Program-made: the position numbers and the translations under genes
Origin: Schistosoma mansoni
Taxonomy: Eukaryota > Platyhelminthes > Trematoda > Strigeidida > Schistosomatidae
DNA length: 64,000 bases
NCBI RefSeq assembly: GCF_000237925.1
Contig: NC_031495.1
Coordinates: 36,834,772 to 36,898,771, forward strand
Direction: 5' to 3'
In this document: piece after piece, positions 47,121-59,294 of the stretch
Layout: the number at the start of each line of letters is the position of its first letter
How positions within the stretch are numbered: the first letter of the stretch is position 1
The notes under the pieces: generated by a model
What the model was told of the DNA's origin: nothing
What the model saw: the letters and a program-made list of their open reading frames with translations, nothing else
Database searches by the model: none

Positions 47121-49544
47121 TCAACTATGAGAACCTAATCCTTGTCTATTTTTAAAAGAATTGTTTTTCTGATGACTATTGAAAACTAATTTAGTTGGAA
47201 TTTTAAATTACAGTTAAATACTATTTCAAGAAATTACTTTTTGGGAAGATAATCTACTGAGTTCTTTACAACTTTCTAAAACATGGTACAGAATATAAAC
47301 CGTGTTATTCGTTTATAATTGATCAAGTGTCAGGACAAAATCTTTTCTTTAGATAAGAGTTCCCAATCAGTTTACTTACCTTTCAAATCATGATTATAGT
47401 TTAATAATTCTAAACACTTTTATAGAACATATGATTAGTAGATAAATTTGTTTTTGAATGATCCGTATTTCGCAAGAAGTCTGAATTATTAACCTGACCA
47501 ACAAACTGTAATGACATACCATCCTTAAAAGACAATAAATTTTATATTATTCAAGAATAGGCCTTTTGTAGAAAAAATAATTTATTTGGGAATAATAAAA
47601 CTTTAAAAAATTACATGGTTTATAGAGTCTTTATTTTTATAAAGTTGACGAAAACTGAACTGTCTCAATGGAACTGGTGATCAAAGAAATAGTGCTTTAT
47701 ATATGAAGTATTGGGGCTACTCATTTTGATATACACTTGTGAAACTGGGTAGAATTGATTTTACAGGTAGGTTACAAAAGAATGTTGTGTATTGTGTTTA
47801 GCTGGTTTTTTGAAAACACACACTCAAATAAACTAAGAACAGAGAACTTATATAAGTAATCATCAGTAATAAGCTGAAACAATAAAATACCTTATTCAAA
47901 CTTACAGTGCAAAGATCTATAAAATACTCACATAAATCAAGCTATTAATTTAAATGATACTGAGAACCTACGTTGAATATTATATGAAGGCAATTATTAG
48001 AGATTACAAAAAATGTAGTATGTTTATCTACGTATGAAATTATCTTTAATTCAAATAAATTAATAATTACAACTTAATTAAACTGCAGGATGATTAGTTG
48101 ATAATGATTTATCAAAGAAAGGATAATATGTGACTTGATAGCAATACACATGTATTGGAATTTAGTCGTCAACTAAAGCAATTAAAACTTTTCTACTAAA
48201 TTAATTCCAAAAAGCGCTCTTAAAGGTTTTTATTAAATGTAACATTACTAAACAGTAGCAACTTTATTAGTATTACACTAAGATTCTGATATGGAGATTG
48301 GAATTCAGTCCCATCTGCTTGTTTTCCAGTGTTCACTTAATTCCATAACTGAAGTAGGACTGAAATCTAAATACATGAACCTTCACCGATTACTAAAATG
48401 TATTAATTAATTAGTGTTGCTGTTAATAAAACACCATAAATAGCTGGTAGACATACAATAATGTTTGTTGTTTTTAAATTAAAAGAATGTTTGGCATCAT
48501 GTGTTAACGGTCGTCATCCGAGTATAACCCTTATTTTAAATATTTGTGAAAGAATCGGTCGTGATATCCTCATAGTTCATACTTGCTATTCAAATATGAT
48601 TAACCAATTAGAGGTGAACATATGCTCGGTAACATATAAAATGACTGTTTCTGCTGTTTTTACTAAGATAACTAATTCAGGTCACATGCAATCACTCAGT
48701 TTGTTAGTTTGTCAGTGTGACTAAAATTATTTCTTGTTTTCATTCGTGATACATTTCACTTTAAGTAGAAGACTCTTTGAAGTATAAACCAATAGTTCTG
48801 ATTCTATATGAAGTCAAAGGTACATAAGGCTGGGGATTTTTAGTAAGAATTTCCTTTCATTTTTTCTGAACTCTTTACTAAGTACACTTTGGATTGATTG
48901 ATTGAATGAGACGCAAAGAGATTTCTTTGGTCAATTTTAAAAAATATAAGTCTGGTCACAAAATTAGTTTTAATAATAATCTAATCTGTAACACAGTTAT
49001 AAATCAGATATCACCACTGGTCATTCATTGGTCAATTCTGTTGTTTAGCACAACACCGGTAACGTTTCTGCAGATCACCTTCAACCTAGCTCCACTCATA
49101 GACGTTTTCTATTCCCAACAGTTTTATTATCAAGCGTAAGATGTTTAATTACTGTAATCATTTTTGACGATCATGAAAAATGAGGTCGAAAATTACTTAA
49201 TCCGTTGTACTATGAAATGGTTTTTTGATGAAGAAATTTGATATAATAAATTATCATTTTAGGAGTGTTATCCAAATACTCAGATCCAAGAAATACAGTA
49301 TTTAGTCATGCATTAAACATTAAGAATTCGATAGTGTATATAAAGTCAGTATTTCTAAACTTTGAAATAAGTATTTTTCCTGTGAGTAAAAGTATACTAC
49401 ATGCGGATTTCGATCGACGCTTTAACTGACCAGTCGGGCTCAGGTAAGTGAAGCTAACATTTCATTATCAGAAGGGGGTTTTGTGGAGATTTTAGTAATT
49501 TATATAGTTGTAACTTTGAAACAATGGGAGCGAGACCACCATCG

Positions 49545-49605
49545 AAAACCTGGAAGCACTGGATGGCCGTTTCGTCCTATTGTGGGACTCCTCAGTAGTG
49601 CGCAT
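49545..49605 (-). ncRNA. Hammerhead motif, minus member of inverted pair
   Basis: Core CTGAGGAG (49588-49595), helix II GUCC/GGAC and GAAA intact; triplet AUC. Helix III has one C-A mismatch and helix I an A-C mismatch next to the core, followed by five pairs. Confidence 0.65.
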
Positions 49606-49755
49606 CCACGATCCCGCCTCGCGTGATTCCAAACCACGACCTATCAGTCTCGCACGCGAGCACTTAACCACTAGACCACTGAGCCGGCATCCAACGGTGT
49701 TAATGTCTACCTTCAATCAATCCACGAAATTGAGCAACCATTCACCAATGTCTTC

Positions 49756-49815
49756 AGTGAGTTGAGGAGTCCTACAATAGGATGAATCGGTCGTCCAGTG
49801 ATTCCAGGTTTTCCA
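49756..49815 (+). ncRNA. Hammerhead motif, plus member of inverted pair, decayed
   Basis: TTGAGGAG replaces CTGAGGAG, and the base after GAA is U, breaking helix III. Helix II GUCC/GGAU still pairs. Confidence 0.55.
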
Positions 49816-51625
49816 TGGTGGTCTAGCTTCAATTGACTCATGATTTCAACTATATAAAAATGACATTTTATTGTTGAAAAATATATAAACATTCAGAGCG
49901 TATATACCAACGTCATTTGTTTAAGGAATTTTTCTAGGGTTACAAAACATATCTCTATTCTGAAATCGAAGTATGTATACTAAGTTTCTCATTATGTAGT
50001 TTTATACTATCTTCTTTATCTTTTATATTCTCATAGTCTTTTTTGTACAGGCCAACATTGGTCCCCCATTATTCTTTATCACACTTGTTAAGATGTAGAT
50101 TTAATAGAGTTGGTAAACAATAAATTATTTGTTGTAACTTAGTTGCTGGATTAAACAATAGGCTTTACACGTCAAGAATAGTTAGAAGTCACGGATGCAT
50201 TTATTCATCAAATTAAGGTTGACGGCTTTCTGTTTGAAATGCTTTTTCTGAAGATATTTATTCCTTATTTCAAAAACATATGTTTTGTTATGATAAAGAA
50301 AATAAGTTTTCATCCAACTTGAATGCTTCTTTCTTCACAATACATCCTTTTTGCTATAACTGGTTTACCTATTCTGGTGACCACAAATGCACCATTCTAA
50401 GATAACAGCAAGTCATTGACGACTTTGGAACACGTAATTCTAGAGAACTGAAAGCAGTGTATTGTGAAATCATCTTATCAATCTTATATTATGGTTTCAG
50501 TGGTTACGGGGGTATCTGTTTTCATCAAAATCACTGATCACGTTATTTATATTCAACATGCTGATTTAAATGTATACACTTAATTCTCGCGAAATCTATC
50601 TCAAACTTGTTTGATTAGCGATGTAGTTAAGCATTATCATAAAGCTTTAATAAATTTCAAGCGGAAATATCCAAATATGAAATTCTAGCCGAGTGGTGAC
50701 CAGTGTTTTACTCGTTTTTTTGGTAGTTATATAAGTCTATCGACCAAGAAATTTAGTGTAATCGTCAATTTTAATGATACATTACTAAGGTTTTTGTTTT
50801 GGTGTTGGGTACCTGAAGTCGGGTAAAGAAAGATATAAGTTTAGATATCCTCCCACTCGTTACTCATCGTTAAGATGAATCTCCGTGTTTTGGAGTAACT
50901 TATGATTTACTTCATATAAGATCAATCGTCACCTACTATTTAAGTTATCAGAATGAGATTTTAAGTGGCTACTTTCGTGAGGTAGCGTCAACATCAGATA
51001 ATCTTGTAAACATTTAAGTTCATAATGCTAGGTCATATCGTTTAAATTATACTAATATAAGGTTGACCATGATTTACACTATAGGACTTGATGTTTTGAT
51101 TATAATCACCTTGTGAATGCATAAACAATGATATTTCGAAACAATGAAAAGGATTTGTAGCTTACGTAAAAAATGTTAGCAGTGTTAAGTTTTTGGTTGG
51201 GCAATATAATCAGGAAACACGTCAAGTATAAGTGATTAGTCTGTTATAATGACATGCATGTGATTGTCTTCATATGTTGATCTATTTATCAGGTTAGCCA
51301 CTGACCACATGATTGACTGATTTAATCCATATCCCTTGATGAATTGGGTCTGTTTGATATGTCTGTTGATCATCAGTCTATCTTGATCCCACTCTTTTTA
51401 CATTCTTTGGAAGCATTAGAGGTTGCTTGATCTAGAATTTTGACATATTCGAATATATATCCATAGTTGTTGTTTAGCTCATTCACATCTATATACACTT
51501 GATTGAAAGAAAGACATAGCACATTACTCTATTGGTGCAAGTTATTTCTTAGGTGATATGTAGCTGAATATATATACATGATCTCCGAAATCATTAACCG
51601 GGGAATTAGTTCGATATTCTATCTA

Positions 51626-51650
51626 AAGTATATATATATATATATATATT
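51626..51650. repeat. (TA)n microsatellite
   Basis: About eleven TA units in AT-rich intron sequence. Confidence 0.85.
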
Positions 51651-51898
51651 TACCGATCGCTAAATATTTTGCTCCACGCCAAACGACCTCTTGTAGATAA
51701 TTACTGGAATTCAGGTGGCAAAATTTTCAATTCTCCTACAAAATTATCAGAACTAAACTGTTTTAAAATGGTTGGGTATCGACTTAAAGAATTTCCATAT
51801 GTATATTCAGTACATTACTTTTACAGATTTCATTTAGCCTTTAAATATGTATACACTTGGAATGAAAAATGCTATTACATAGTTAATATTTAATACAT

Positions 51899-52090
51899 GG
51901 AATGTGGCTAGTAGTGGAATCCGAGATGCACATTTCGTCCTATTTTGGACTCGTCAGGTGAATATAACTGCATCCCAGATTCTGTGTTCACATCAAGACT
52001 CAAGCCTGGTACCGTTAGCTTCAAAATCCATCGCGTTTCCCACTAAGCTACTGAGTTCAGATAGTCACGTACTTGTGCAATGCATGTAAG
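51899..52090 (-). mobile_element. Sm-alpha-type SINE, old copy (A6)
   Basis: Minus strand: tRNA-like region with degenerate boxes (51985-52075), hammerhead and the GTGGCTAG-type tail (GGATTCCACTACTAGCCAC). A further scrap of tail lies at 52238-52255 (TGGCTAGCAGTGGAATT). Confidence 0.7.
51920..51960 (-). ncRNA. Hammerhead motif in A6 with changed but paired helix III
   Basis: Core CTGACGAG, helix II GUCC/GGAC and GAAA are intact. Helix III is AUG/CAU instead of ACG/CGU (a paired change) and the triplet is AUC. Helix I next to the core no longer pairs. Confidence 0.6.
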
Positions 52091-52779
52091 TTCTAATTTA
52101 GTTTGAAATGGTTTTGATTAACGTGCTGTTGATATTTTGACCGAAATTAGATCAGCCGTTGTTGGGATATATGGATCCTGTACAGATTGATTCAATATAG
52201 CTAATAATGACACAAGTTAAAATAAAACAGATAAAATGTGGCTAGCAGTGGAATTAGATGGTTCTCTGGTTATTTCTAAGTGAACTTAGAGAACAAATAA
52301 ACAATCTCAAGAGTAATTTATTGTTCTGAACTTTTAGATAAATGAAGGCATTTAAAAACAAACTCTATGACTATAATTTCCTGTACCCTACTAGTATTCA
52401 GAAATCTATTTCTTAAATGCTAACGGGACTGACACACCTTATGAAAAAATCATGCCATATTCATTGACTCGTTCTGAATGCTTCTAACAGTTCAACAATA
52501 CACAAAATCGCACCGTGATGCTTTTTTAACTAGTATTATGACCCTTTTTAAACTTCATCGCCGAAAATTGGCGGACACTAGGAAATAACCAACAGTACTG
52601 GTCACAACGGAACAAAAGATTATTTTGATATTCTGCAGCTATCATAAATTATGTACTTTAAAGGATATGATTTTCGACTTTTCGAACTAATATAACACTG
52701 TTTTACATTGGTGATAAGGATAACTTTGTATTTGTTAACAGACATTATAACGTTCAAATTAGCTTATCTATCAGGGATT

Positions 52780-53239
52780 AAAATGTCTGATGGAATTATC
52801 TCGAAGAGACTTCAACAGCATCCTAAACTATTCCAATACAAGAGTATTATTCTGAGCGAACAATACTCTAAATTCTAAATCAGAAAGAGTCCAAGAATCA
52901 ATACCATAAGAACCACAGCGAAATTGTGTAAATGAGATAAAGTGTAGCGAATTTAATGCTATATACGTTGGTGAAACATCACGGCAGCTGTATGTGAGGT
53001 GAAGGAACACAAAATTCGCTGGAAGCATATTCCTAAATCTTCAGAAGACCTGGAAAAAACAAGTGAGCGATAGCATTCCATTCCATAGGGTCTGGTCATC
53101 CAACTGATTTCAGTGAAATAAGAATCATCCCAAAATATTTTGTTCCTTACAAAGAGAGATTAACAGCTGAAACTCTACACATATGGACAAATTCAAATAC
53201 AATCAATAGGAGAGATGGAAGATAATTAGCTGTCCTATG
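52780..53239 (+). mobile_element. Penelope-like element remnant with GIY-YIG-type endonuclease
   Basis: Plus strand in shifting frames: CVNEIKCSEFNAIYVGETSR, then VKEHKIRW, IAFHSIGSGHPTDFSEI and ERLTAETLHIWTNSNTINRR. The YxGET/R...EH...ethic pattern and the closing AE-H-TN-INR stretch are those of Penelope-like GIY-YIG domains (here the first motif reads IYVGET). Two frameshifts and stops make it dead. No RT part was found beside it. Confidence 0.72.
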
Positions 53240-53845
53240 GTGACTAATTAATCAATAAACCTGAACTGCATTTCACATTTTACTTCATTTACTCCACCTC
53301 GTATTATGTGGACAACAACGATTATTTTCACTTGTTCTAATCACTTAGTTTATCTGAATATATAATAAACAATAAGCTTGGTCAACACAATAATACAAAC
53401 AATTGTTTGTTTATTTTCTCTCATTGTATACATGCTGTGACATGTTTGATCGACATCATCTAGCCAACCCACTATTTTCATCAAATTCCTAATCAGAGAC
53501 GATATCTGGTCAGTGAATTTTTCTCATATCTGATCTATGTACGCATACATACAACACAATTTTCTCCACTTTTTACACCCAATGTCTCATACGCACTACA
53601 ATTAATCTTATGTTCATTGTTAACATGATTGCACGACTTGTTTAGTAAACAGTTTGATTTTTGATGCATGATTTTCGTCCCTTGAAAATGTTTGAACCGG
53701 TGAAACATTAAATTTACTTAATATGGAATCACTGAGATTTGTATAAATATAATTTTCCTCCTTAATGTCTTAGATTAAGTCAGTCCCCAACTACTTTGAA
53801 ACTATTCGTTCAAATTTAGATGAAAGTTGTTTGTTTGTTTGTTTG

Positions 53846-54110
53846 TTTACACCTGTTACTCCCAATGGAGTATAGGCCACCGACCAGCATTCTCCAACCC
53901 ACTCTGTCCTGGGCCTTCCTTTCTAGTTCTATCCAATTTTTGTTCATTCTTCTCATATCTGTTCTCCATTTCTAGGCTTAATGTGTTCTTTGGTCTTCCT
54001 CTTTTCCTTTAGCCTTCAGGATTCCATGTGAGGGCTTGTCTTGTGACGCCGTTGGGTGCTTTCTTCAATGTATGTCCTATCCACTTCCAGTGCTTCTTCC
54101 TGATTTCTTA
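53846..54110 (-). mobile_element. 3' end of RTE-like family 1
   Basis: Minus strand matches the last ~260 bp of family 1 (GRPKNTLS-like frame, then ACACCTGTTACTCCC tail on the other strand). Its 3' side meets a (GTTT)n run at 53828-53847. Confidence 0.75.
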
Positions 54111-54590
54111 GATGAAAGTATTTATATATTTTAACTTTAGTATACGATTTTTATGTAGGAAGCTGCAATGTAACCATTGACGCCAAAGTCTGATAATCGT
54201 AAAGGAAAATTGGCTTATAATCCATTAAGAAAAATAAAAAGTAATATAGATAGAGGTTTTTTCTAACATTCTCAATGACTATTTCTTTGTCATAGAATTG
54301 TTCCCTAGGAATGATATGATAAATAAGATAGACTAAACATTTACGTAAATAATGAAAATAATTTCAAATCTACTAAACCTTGGTTTATTTACTTTAAAAC
54401 AAAAATGTAACATTTAATACCCATGTGATATTTAAATAATATTAAATTCCTCTAGCCTACAAACTAACAAAAACATGATTATTGAAATTTGTTTAAATGT
54501 CATGTTTTCTGTATGTACAATTATTTAAAAATTTGTCTTTAAAAGTAACTACGAATAAAATAAAAGTCACATAACATTTCTATGGAAAAT

Positions 54591-54807
54591 TCACTTAGTA
54601 TTGTTAGTTTGAATCTTCTCAATGATGTCTAGGACTACAACTGGTCAGTCTCTTGTTGGGCATATTGTGCGTATTGCCTCGATAAAGCCGTAATTCACAA
54701 GTATTATAAGCAAAGATGGACAGGTATATCCGGCTGATGAGTCCCGAATAGGACGAAACGAGCGTCCTGGATTCCACTGCTAGCCATTGTCCATCTTTGC
54801 TTATAAA
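54591..54807 (+). mobile_element. Sm-alpha-type SINE with inverted 5' part and 13-bp duplication (A4)
   Basis: Bracketed by the perfect 13-bp duplication TTCTATGGAAAAT (54578-54590 and 54808-54820). The left part (to about 54720) is an upstream segment on the minus strand (CACTTAGTATTG, GTGCGTATTGCCTCG). The right part is ribozyme and 3' end on the plus strand, ending CCATCTTTGCTTATAAA. Only 217 bp long. Confidence 0.87.
54725..54778 (+). ncRNA. Hammerhead ribozyme, intact core and helices
   Basis: CTGATGA at 54734-54740, helix II GUCC/GGAC with CGAAUA loop, GAAA at 54754-54757, helix III ACG/CGU with two-base loop, triplet GUC with cleavage after 54766, helix I AUCCGG/CUGGAU with six pairs including one G-U. 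Every invariant position is present; predicted self-cleaving. Confidence 0.85.
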
Positions 54808-55370
54808 TTCTATGGAAAATGTTTTTAGTAAAAACTGCACATCATTTTGAATATATTCTTAAAATCACTAAACAATTAGTTCATTAAAGGAATCCTTTCT
54901 AACTAGTGAATTATCTGAATGATAAAATTGCAAACCATATTAATATTCTAGCGAATATACAAACTTTTTTAGACTGAATAATTAAATTATGGTAGACTAA
55001 AGCTTTATATATGTGATGTAGGTTTAATCTCAGACTACTTCTAATGTTTGAAACGATTTTCCCTATGATACAGAATGAAGAGTCTGATATATGATGTTAA
55101 GATCTACTGCATATTCTAAAACAAATGATACAGTTGATCAATGCTGCCTTTTCCATTCCCATAGAAGTGAACTCTCTCGGATAAAATGAAATAAAGCATC
55201 AAAAAATGACCTAGTAATCTGTCTCCGCAAGAGCAGACGACGTGATACGTATGAATGTCATCCATCACTAGTGAGTTAATCAATCATATAGAGACAATAA
55301 GTCGGTTGATGCAGTAAGTTTTATAAAAATTTCGTTGCATAAAGTATCACGTCAATTGACCTATTTACAT

Positions 55371-55900
55371 AGATCCCAAGTGAGGACCGAAGTCAGGGGA
55401 GGCTGCTTACTCGCCCCCTTTCTATTTCTTCTGACGATTTATCAAATTATAAAGACAGGAAGCACGGAATACAATGGACATCTCTCAATCAACTAGACGA
55501 TTTGGACTACCCAGATGACCTAGCTCTTCCATTTCACCCACATCAACAAATCCAAGTCAAGACGACTAATGTAGCAGCAGCCTCTACACCAGTAGGCCTC
55601 AACATACATAAGGAAAAAAGCAACATCCTCAAATACAACACAGAAAACACCAACTCAATCACACTTGATGGAGAAGCTCTGGAACAAATGGAAACTTTCG
55701 CTTACCTGAACTGCATCATCGATAAACAAGGAGAAGCTCGTGCAGGCGTAAAGGCGAGGACTGGCAGAGCGAGGGCAGCATTCCTAAAAATAAAGAACAT
55801 GTGGAACTCAAAACAACTATCAACCAATATCAAAGTGAGAATCGTCAGTACGAACGTCAAGACAGTTCTACTGTACTACACGCATAAATTTTCTGGAAAA
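55371..55900 (+). mobile_element. RT C-terminal part of RTE-like family 1
   Basis: Plus strand from the RT palm: NQLDDLDYPDDLALPFH (catalytic box YPDD, Ala lost), then GLNIHKEKSNILKYNTEN and MWNSKQLSTNIKVRI, ending near 55880. The open frame 55502-55939 is long but lacks the RT N-terminal half and the C-terminal end. Confidence 0.82.
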
Positions 55901-56154
55901 AAAAATTTAAGACAGCTTATCCTCAAGATATTCTGGTGAGTTTCACAGACATGTATGGTGAATGAGGTTTCTTTCTTCCATCACTAGAGCCCACTTCTGA
56001 AAATCTGTCAGTTGTGTCTTGCTAGTATGTTTTCTGTGAATAGATTTTTGAATAGTTTTATCTTGTAAATTACTAGAAAAAACAATCGGATCCTTGTGCA
56101 ACGTTTATTTTCAAGTCACTTGTCCAGGACTAGATACATATTGCTCGCATAATT

Positions 56155-57440
56155 ACGTCTGTTACCCAGCGTAGAGATGCACTGACCCCTTACCAGTATT
56201 CTCCATTCAACTCTGTTCTGAACCATCCTATCCAGCTGTTTCCAGTTGATATTAATTCTTTTCATGTTTTTTTTCCGATTCCCGACTTAGTGTGTTCTTT
56301 GGCCTTCCTCTTTCTCATTCCCCCCACTATGATTCTAGGTAAGCGCTCGCCTCGTGATGCAGTTTAGTGATTCCCGTAATATTTCCTCTATCCACTTTCA
56401 ACGTCTTTTCCTAACTTCCTTCTCATCTGGAAGTTGCTGCTACATTAGTTGTCTTGATCTGGATTTGTTGATGTGTATGGAATGGAAGAGCTAGGTCATC
56501 TAAGAAGTTCAGGTCGTCTAGTTGACTGCGAGATGTCCATTGTATTCCGTGCTTCCTGTCAAATTTTGAGGTCTTCATAATTCAGTCAACCAACAGAGGA
56601 AAGAAGAAGAGAGGAGTCAGCAGTCTTGCATGACACCGGTCCTGACTTGGAATGCGTCTGTCAGCTGTCCTCCATGCACGATATTGCCTTGTATTCCGTT
56701 GTATGAATTCCGTGTGATGTTGACGATCGTATCAATTGCATCACTGTGTCGAAACAAGTTGCATAAGCTTCTCTTTATTCAAGTTGTCAAATGCTTTTAC
56801 ACAGTCATAGAAGTTGATGTGTAGTGATGGGTTCCATTCAATTGGTTGTTCAACGATGATCCGTAGTGTCGCGATTTGGTCTGTGCACGACCAATCTTTA
56901 CGGAATTCGGCATGTTGATCTTGAAGCTGGACGTCTACTGAGTCTTTCAACTGGTTCAGCAACATTGTTGAAAACCTTTCCTGGTACTGATAACAAACTG
57001 ATGCCTCTGTAATTCTCACATTTCCTCAGATCCCCTTTCTTTGGTATCCTGATCAGGTATCCTTGTTTCCAGTCCGTCGGCACTTGTTCTTCCTCCCATA
57101 TCTTCCTGAATAGAACGTGAAGCGTGTTTGCAGTTACTTCAATGTCTGATTTCAGTGCTCCAGGTGGTATATTGTCAGATGCTGCTGCTTTCCGATTCTC
57201 GGTTTGTCTAATGGCCATCCTGATCTCTTCGATCACTGGTAGAGTGACATCTATGGGAAGGTTTGTGTGTGCTGCTTCTATGTCTGGTGGATTTAATGGG
57301 GCTGATCTATTCGAAATTTTTTCAAAATGTTCTACCCACCTGTTCCACTGTTCTTGAATCTCAGTGATAGACTGGATATGTATAAATATATGTTTCAGCT
57401 TTAAAAGGAATCTTTCTGAAACCACTACCTTCACAAAACT
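56155..57440 (-). mobile_element. RTE-like family 1 fragment with internal deletion
   Basis: Minus strand: IQEQWNRWVEHFEKISNR, EEIRMAIRQTENRKAA, IWEEEQVPTDWKQGYLIRIP, ENYRGISLLSVPGKVF, then after a frameshift WSCTDQIATLRIIVEQP and YDCVKAFDNLN. Near 56440 the reading jumps from the RT thumb region straight to the C-terminal ...LPDEKEVRKRR-type stretch, skipping about 0.5 kb present in other copies. The 3' end is at about 56155. It faces the copy at 55.4 kb. Confidence 0.82.
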
Positions 57441-58117
57441 AATTTGTAAACCTCATTCGCTAGTTAAACAAGTTAAACAGGTCCATTATTTGGAACAGTA
57501 CCCATTGTTAGGCCTATAAATTCTTCAGTTTGGCAACTGGTAGATATTAGTTAGCTATTTTGTGATATTTTAATGCTCCTCACCAATATATGTATAATGC
57601 GTCCTTTTCTAAGTTAAGGTCATCATCTTGATTTTAGGAATAAAATTTACATTAGTTCATACTTTCAAGTTACAATTTGAATCATCTTTAGTGACTAAAG
57701 AAAAAATGTGTTAAAAGAAGTTCCAGTGTGAGACCAATAGATCATTAATCGAAGGAATAGTAAATTCATTAATAATACTTAATATATGTCACCATATATC
57801 AAAATATAACTGTGGTCACAAAAAAACGATCATTTACGTTCAAGTAAATTTAAGTTTTTCAACACTCACTCTGCAGTTGATTAAAAATGCATACTACTAT
57901 GAATTTGTTAACCTACATTAATAAAGCACTTAGTTTCATTTCGTTTCCAACGTTTCTCTAAATGATGTTGGAAGTATTTTTAAACATCGAGGTTATTATG
58001 ATATAAACATTTCCGACAAGTAAGACCTAATGTGGTATAGTGTTTAAGGAATTAGTTATGTCATTTATTTGCACGTATACAAAATGAATTTACATAAGAA
58101 TAAATGCATGGACGTAT

Positions 58118-58430
58118 TGTGGTATGGGTTACTTATATCCACATAAGTAGTATATAACGATGGTAAGGCAATGAATGTATTTCAGTAGAAGATCGATAAC
58201 GAAAGAACGGGAACGAAACGCAATTGCTATGAAAATGCATAAACAACAATGATCGGAGACGATGGACTGATATTTGCAGAAGGGAACGGGCAAGATTGAG
58301 ACGATTGATAGTTTGCAAATTAACTATTTACTATATAGTTCGCATGTTTTACTTAGATATTCCTTAATTTTATGCCTAAATACATTTGATTGTTCCCACT
58401 TGTCTTCTTGTCCATTACAGCATCTTATTC
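58118..58430. repeat. Dispersed repeat C, copy 2
   Basis: Collinear with 42300-42600 in the same orientation, with about one-third of positions different and a ~30-bp insertion near 58250. The hairpin TTACTTATATCC-ACATAAGTAG is kept with one mismatch. Confidence 0.6.
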
Positions 58431-59294
58431 TGTCTTAGATTGCATTCAAATATCTTATTTGTTATTTTATAGGTAGCGCTAAATGTACTTATTTGGTTCA
58501 ATTACACATTTGATTCCTATTGTTTATTTTATTATACTGTGATAGTTAACATTTACAGTAGATCCACGTCGTCAGTTTTACACATTGTTCTTAATGATCT
58601 AGAAGCACTTGTCTGATACATACCTAGCTTTAGAATGATGATTTTATCCCAGCATTCAAAATTTATTAGGTTTGTAAAAATACAGCATCAATACACAGCT
58701 TCATTATTTTATTTTGTAACTTAATGGAATAGTTCCATCACAGCCACTGAAGAGTAAGCTGAAGCAGCTATGAAATGCTGTCTATCTTTCGCTAGTATTC
58801 AGTAGCACATAATATTTTAAATCTCGGTTATTTTGATGTTTTTCAAAAATAACTCAGTCATTAAACCTCTCTAATTTGTGTGATCCCTGTTCGAAGTTAG
58901 TTCCCACCACTCACTGCTATCAGCTTGAGGACCATTAAAAAAAGACATAAATGACCATCTGTTCAATTCTAATTTAGGAACTCTCAAGGGTAAATATTTA
59001 CGGCTTCACAAGAAATCGATTTCTCAAACATTCTTGTAACGACCCTAATACCTTAAGATCAATGAATCGTAATCCAAAGGTAAACATTCTCAATTACAGT
59101 CAGTTTGAATGTAGAGTAATGGTCATTTGCTTTGTCAAGGTTCTGTTTATAGTACAATGATAAGACAGATATTATTTGACACCTAGTGTTATCTATGATC
59201 TTTTAGACTGATTTCAAAGATTATTAGATCAGGGGTAGTCTAAACTTTCAAACAATCTTTGCATAAAAGAATTTGGCTTCATAGAAAAATATCG

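Larger units (their letters stand above)
49469..49856 (-). mobile_element. SINE family B with opposed hammerhead ends
   Basis: Minus strand from about 49755 down to 49506: 5' block, tRNA-like domain (near 49615-49690, A-box-like GTGGTCTAGTGGTTAAG), hammerhead (49545-49605) and 3' end. To its left (49469-49500) lies the head of another monomer. To its right (49756-49856) lies a second hammerhead and tail on the plus strand, so the tRNA-like core is bracketed by inverted ribozymes. Confidence 0.75.

Noticed and set aside
48461-48724. 87-codon ORF in intron 1
   Set aside because: No domain, no splice sites, low-complexity AT context.
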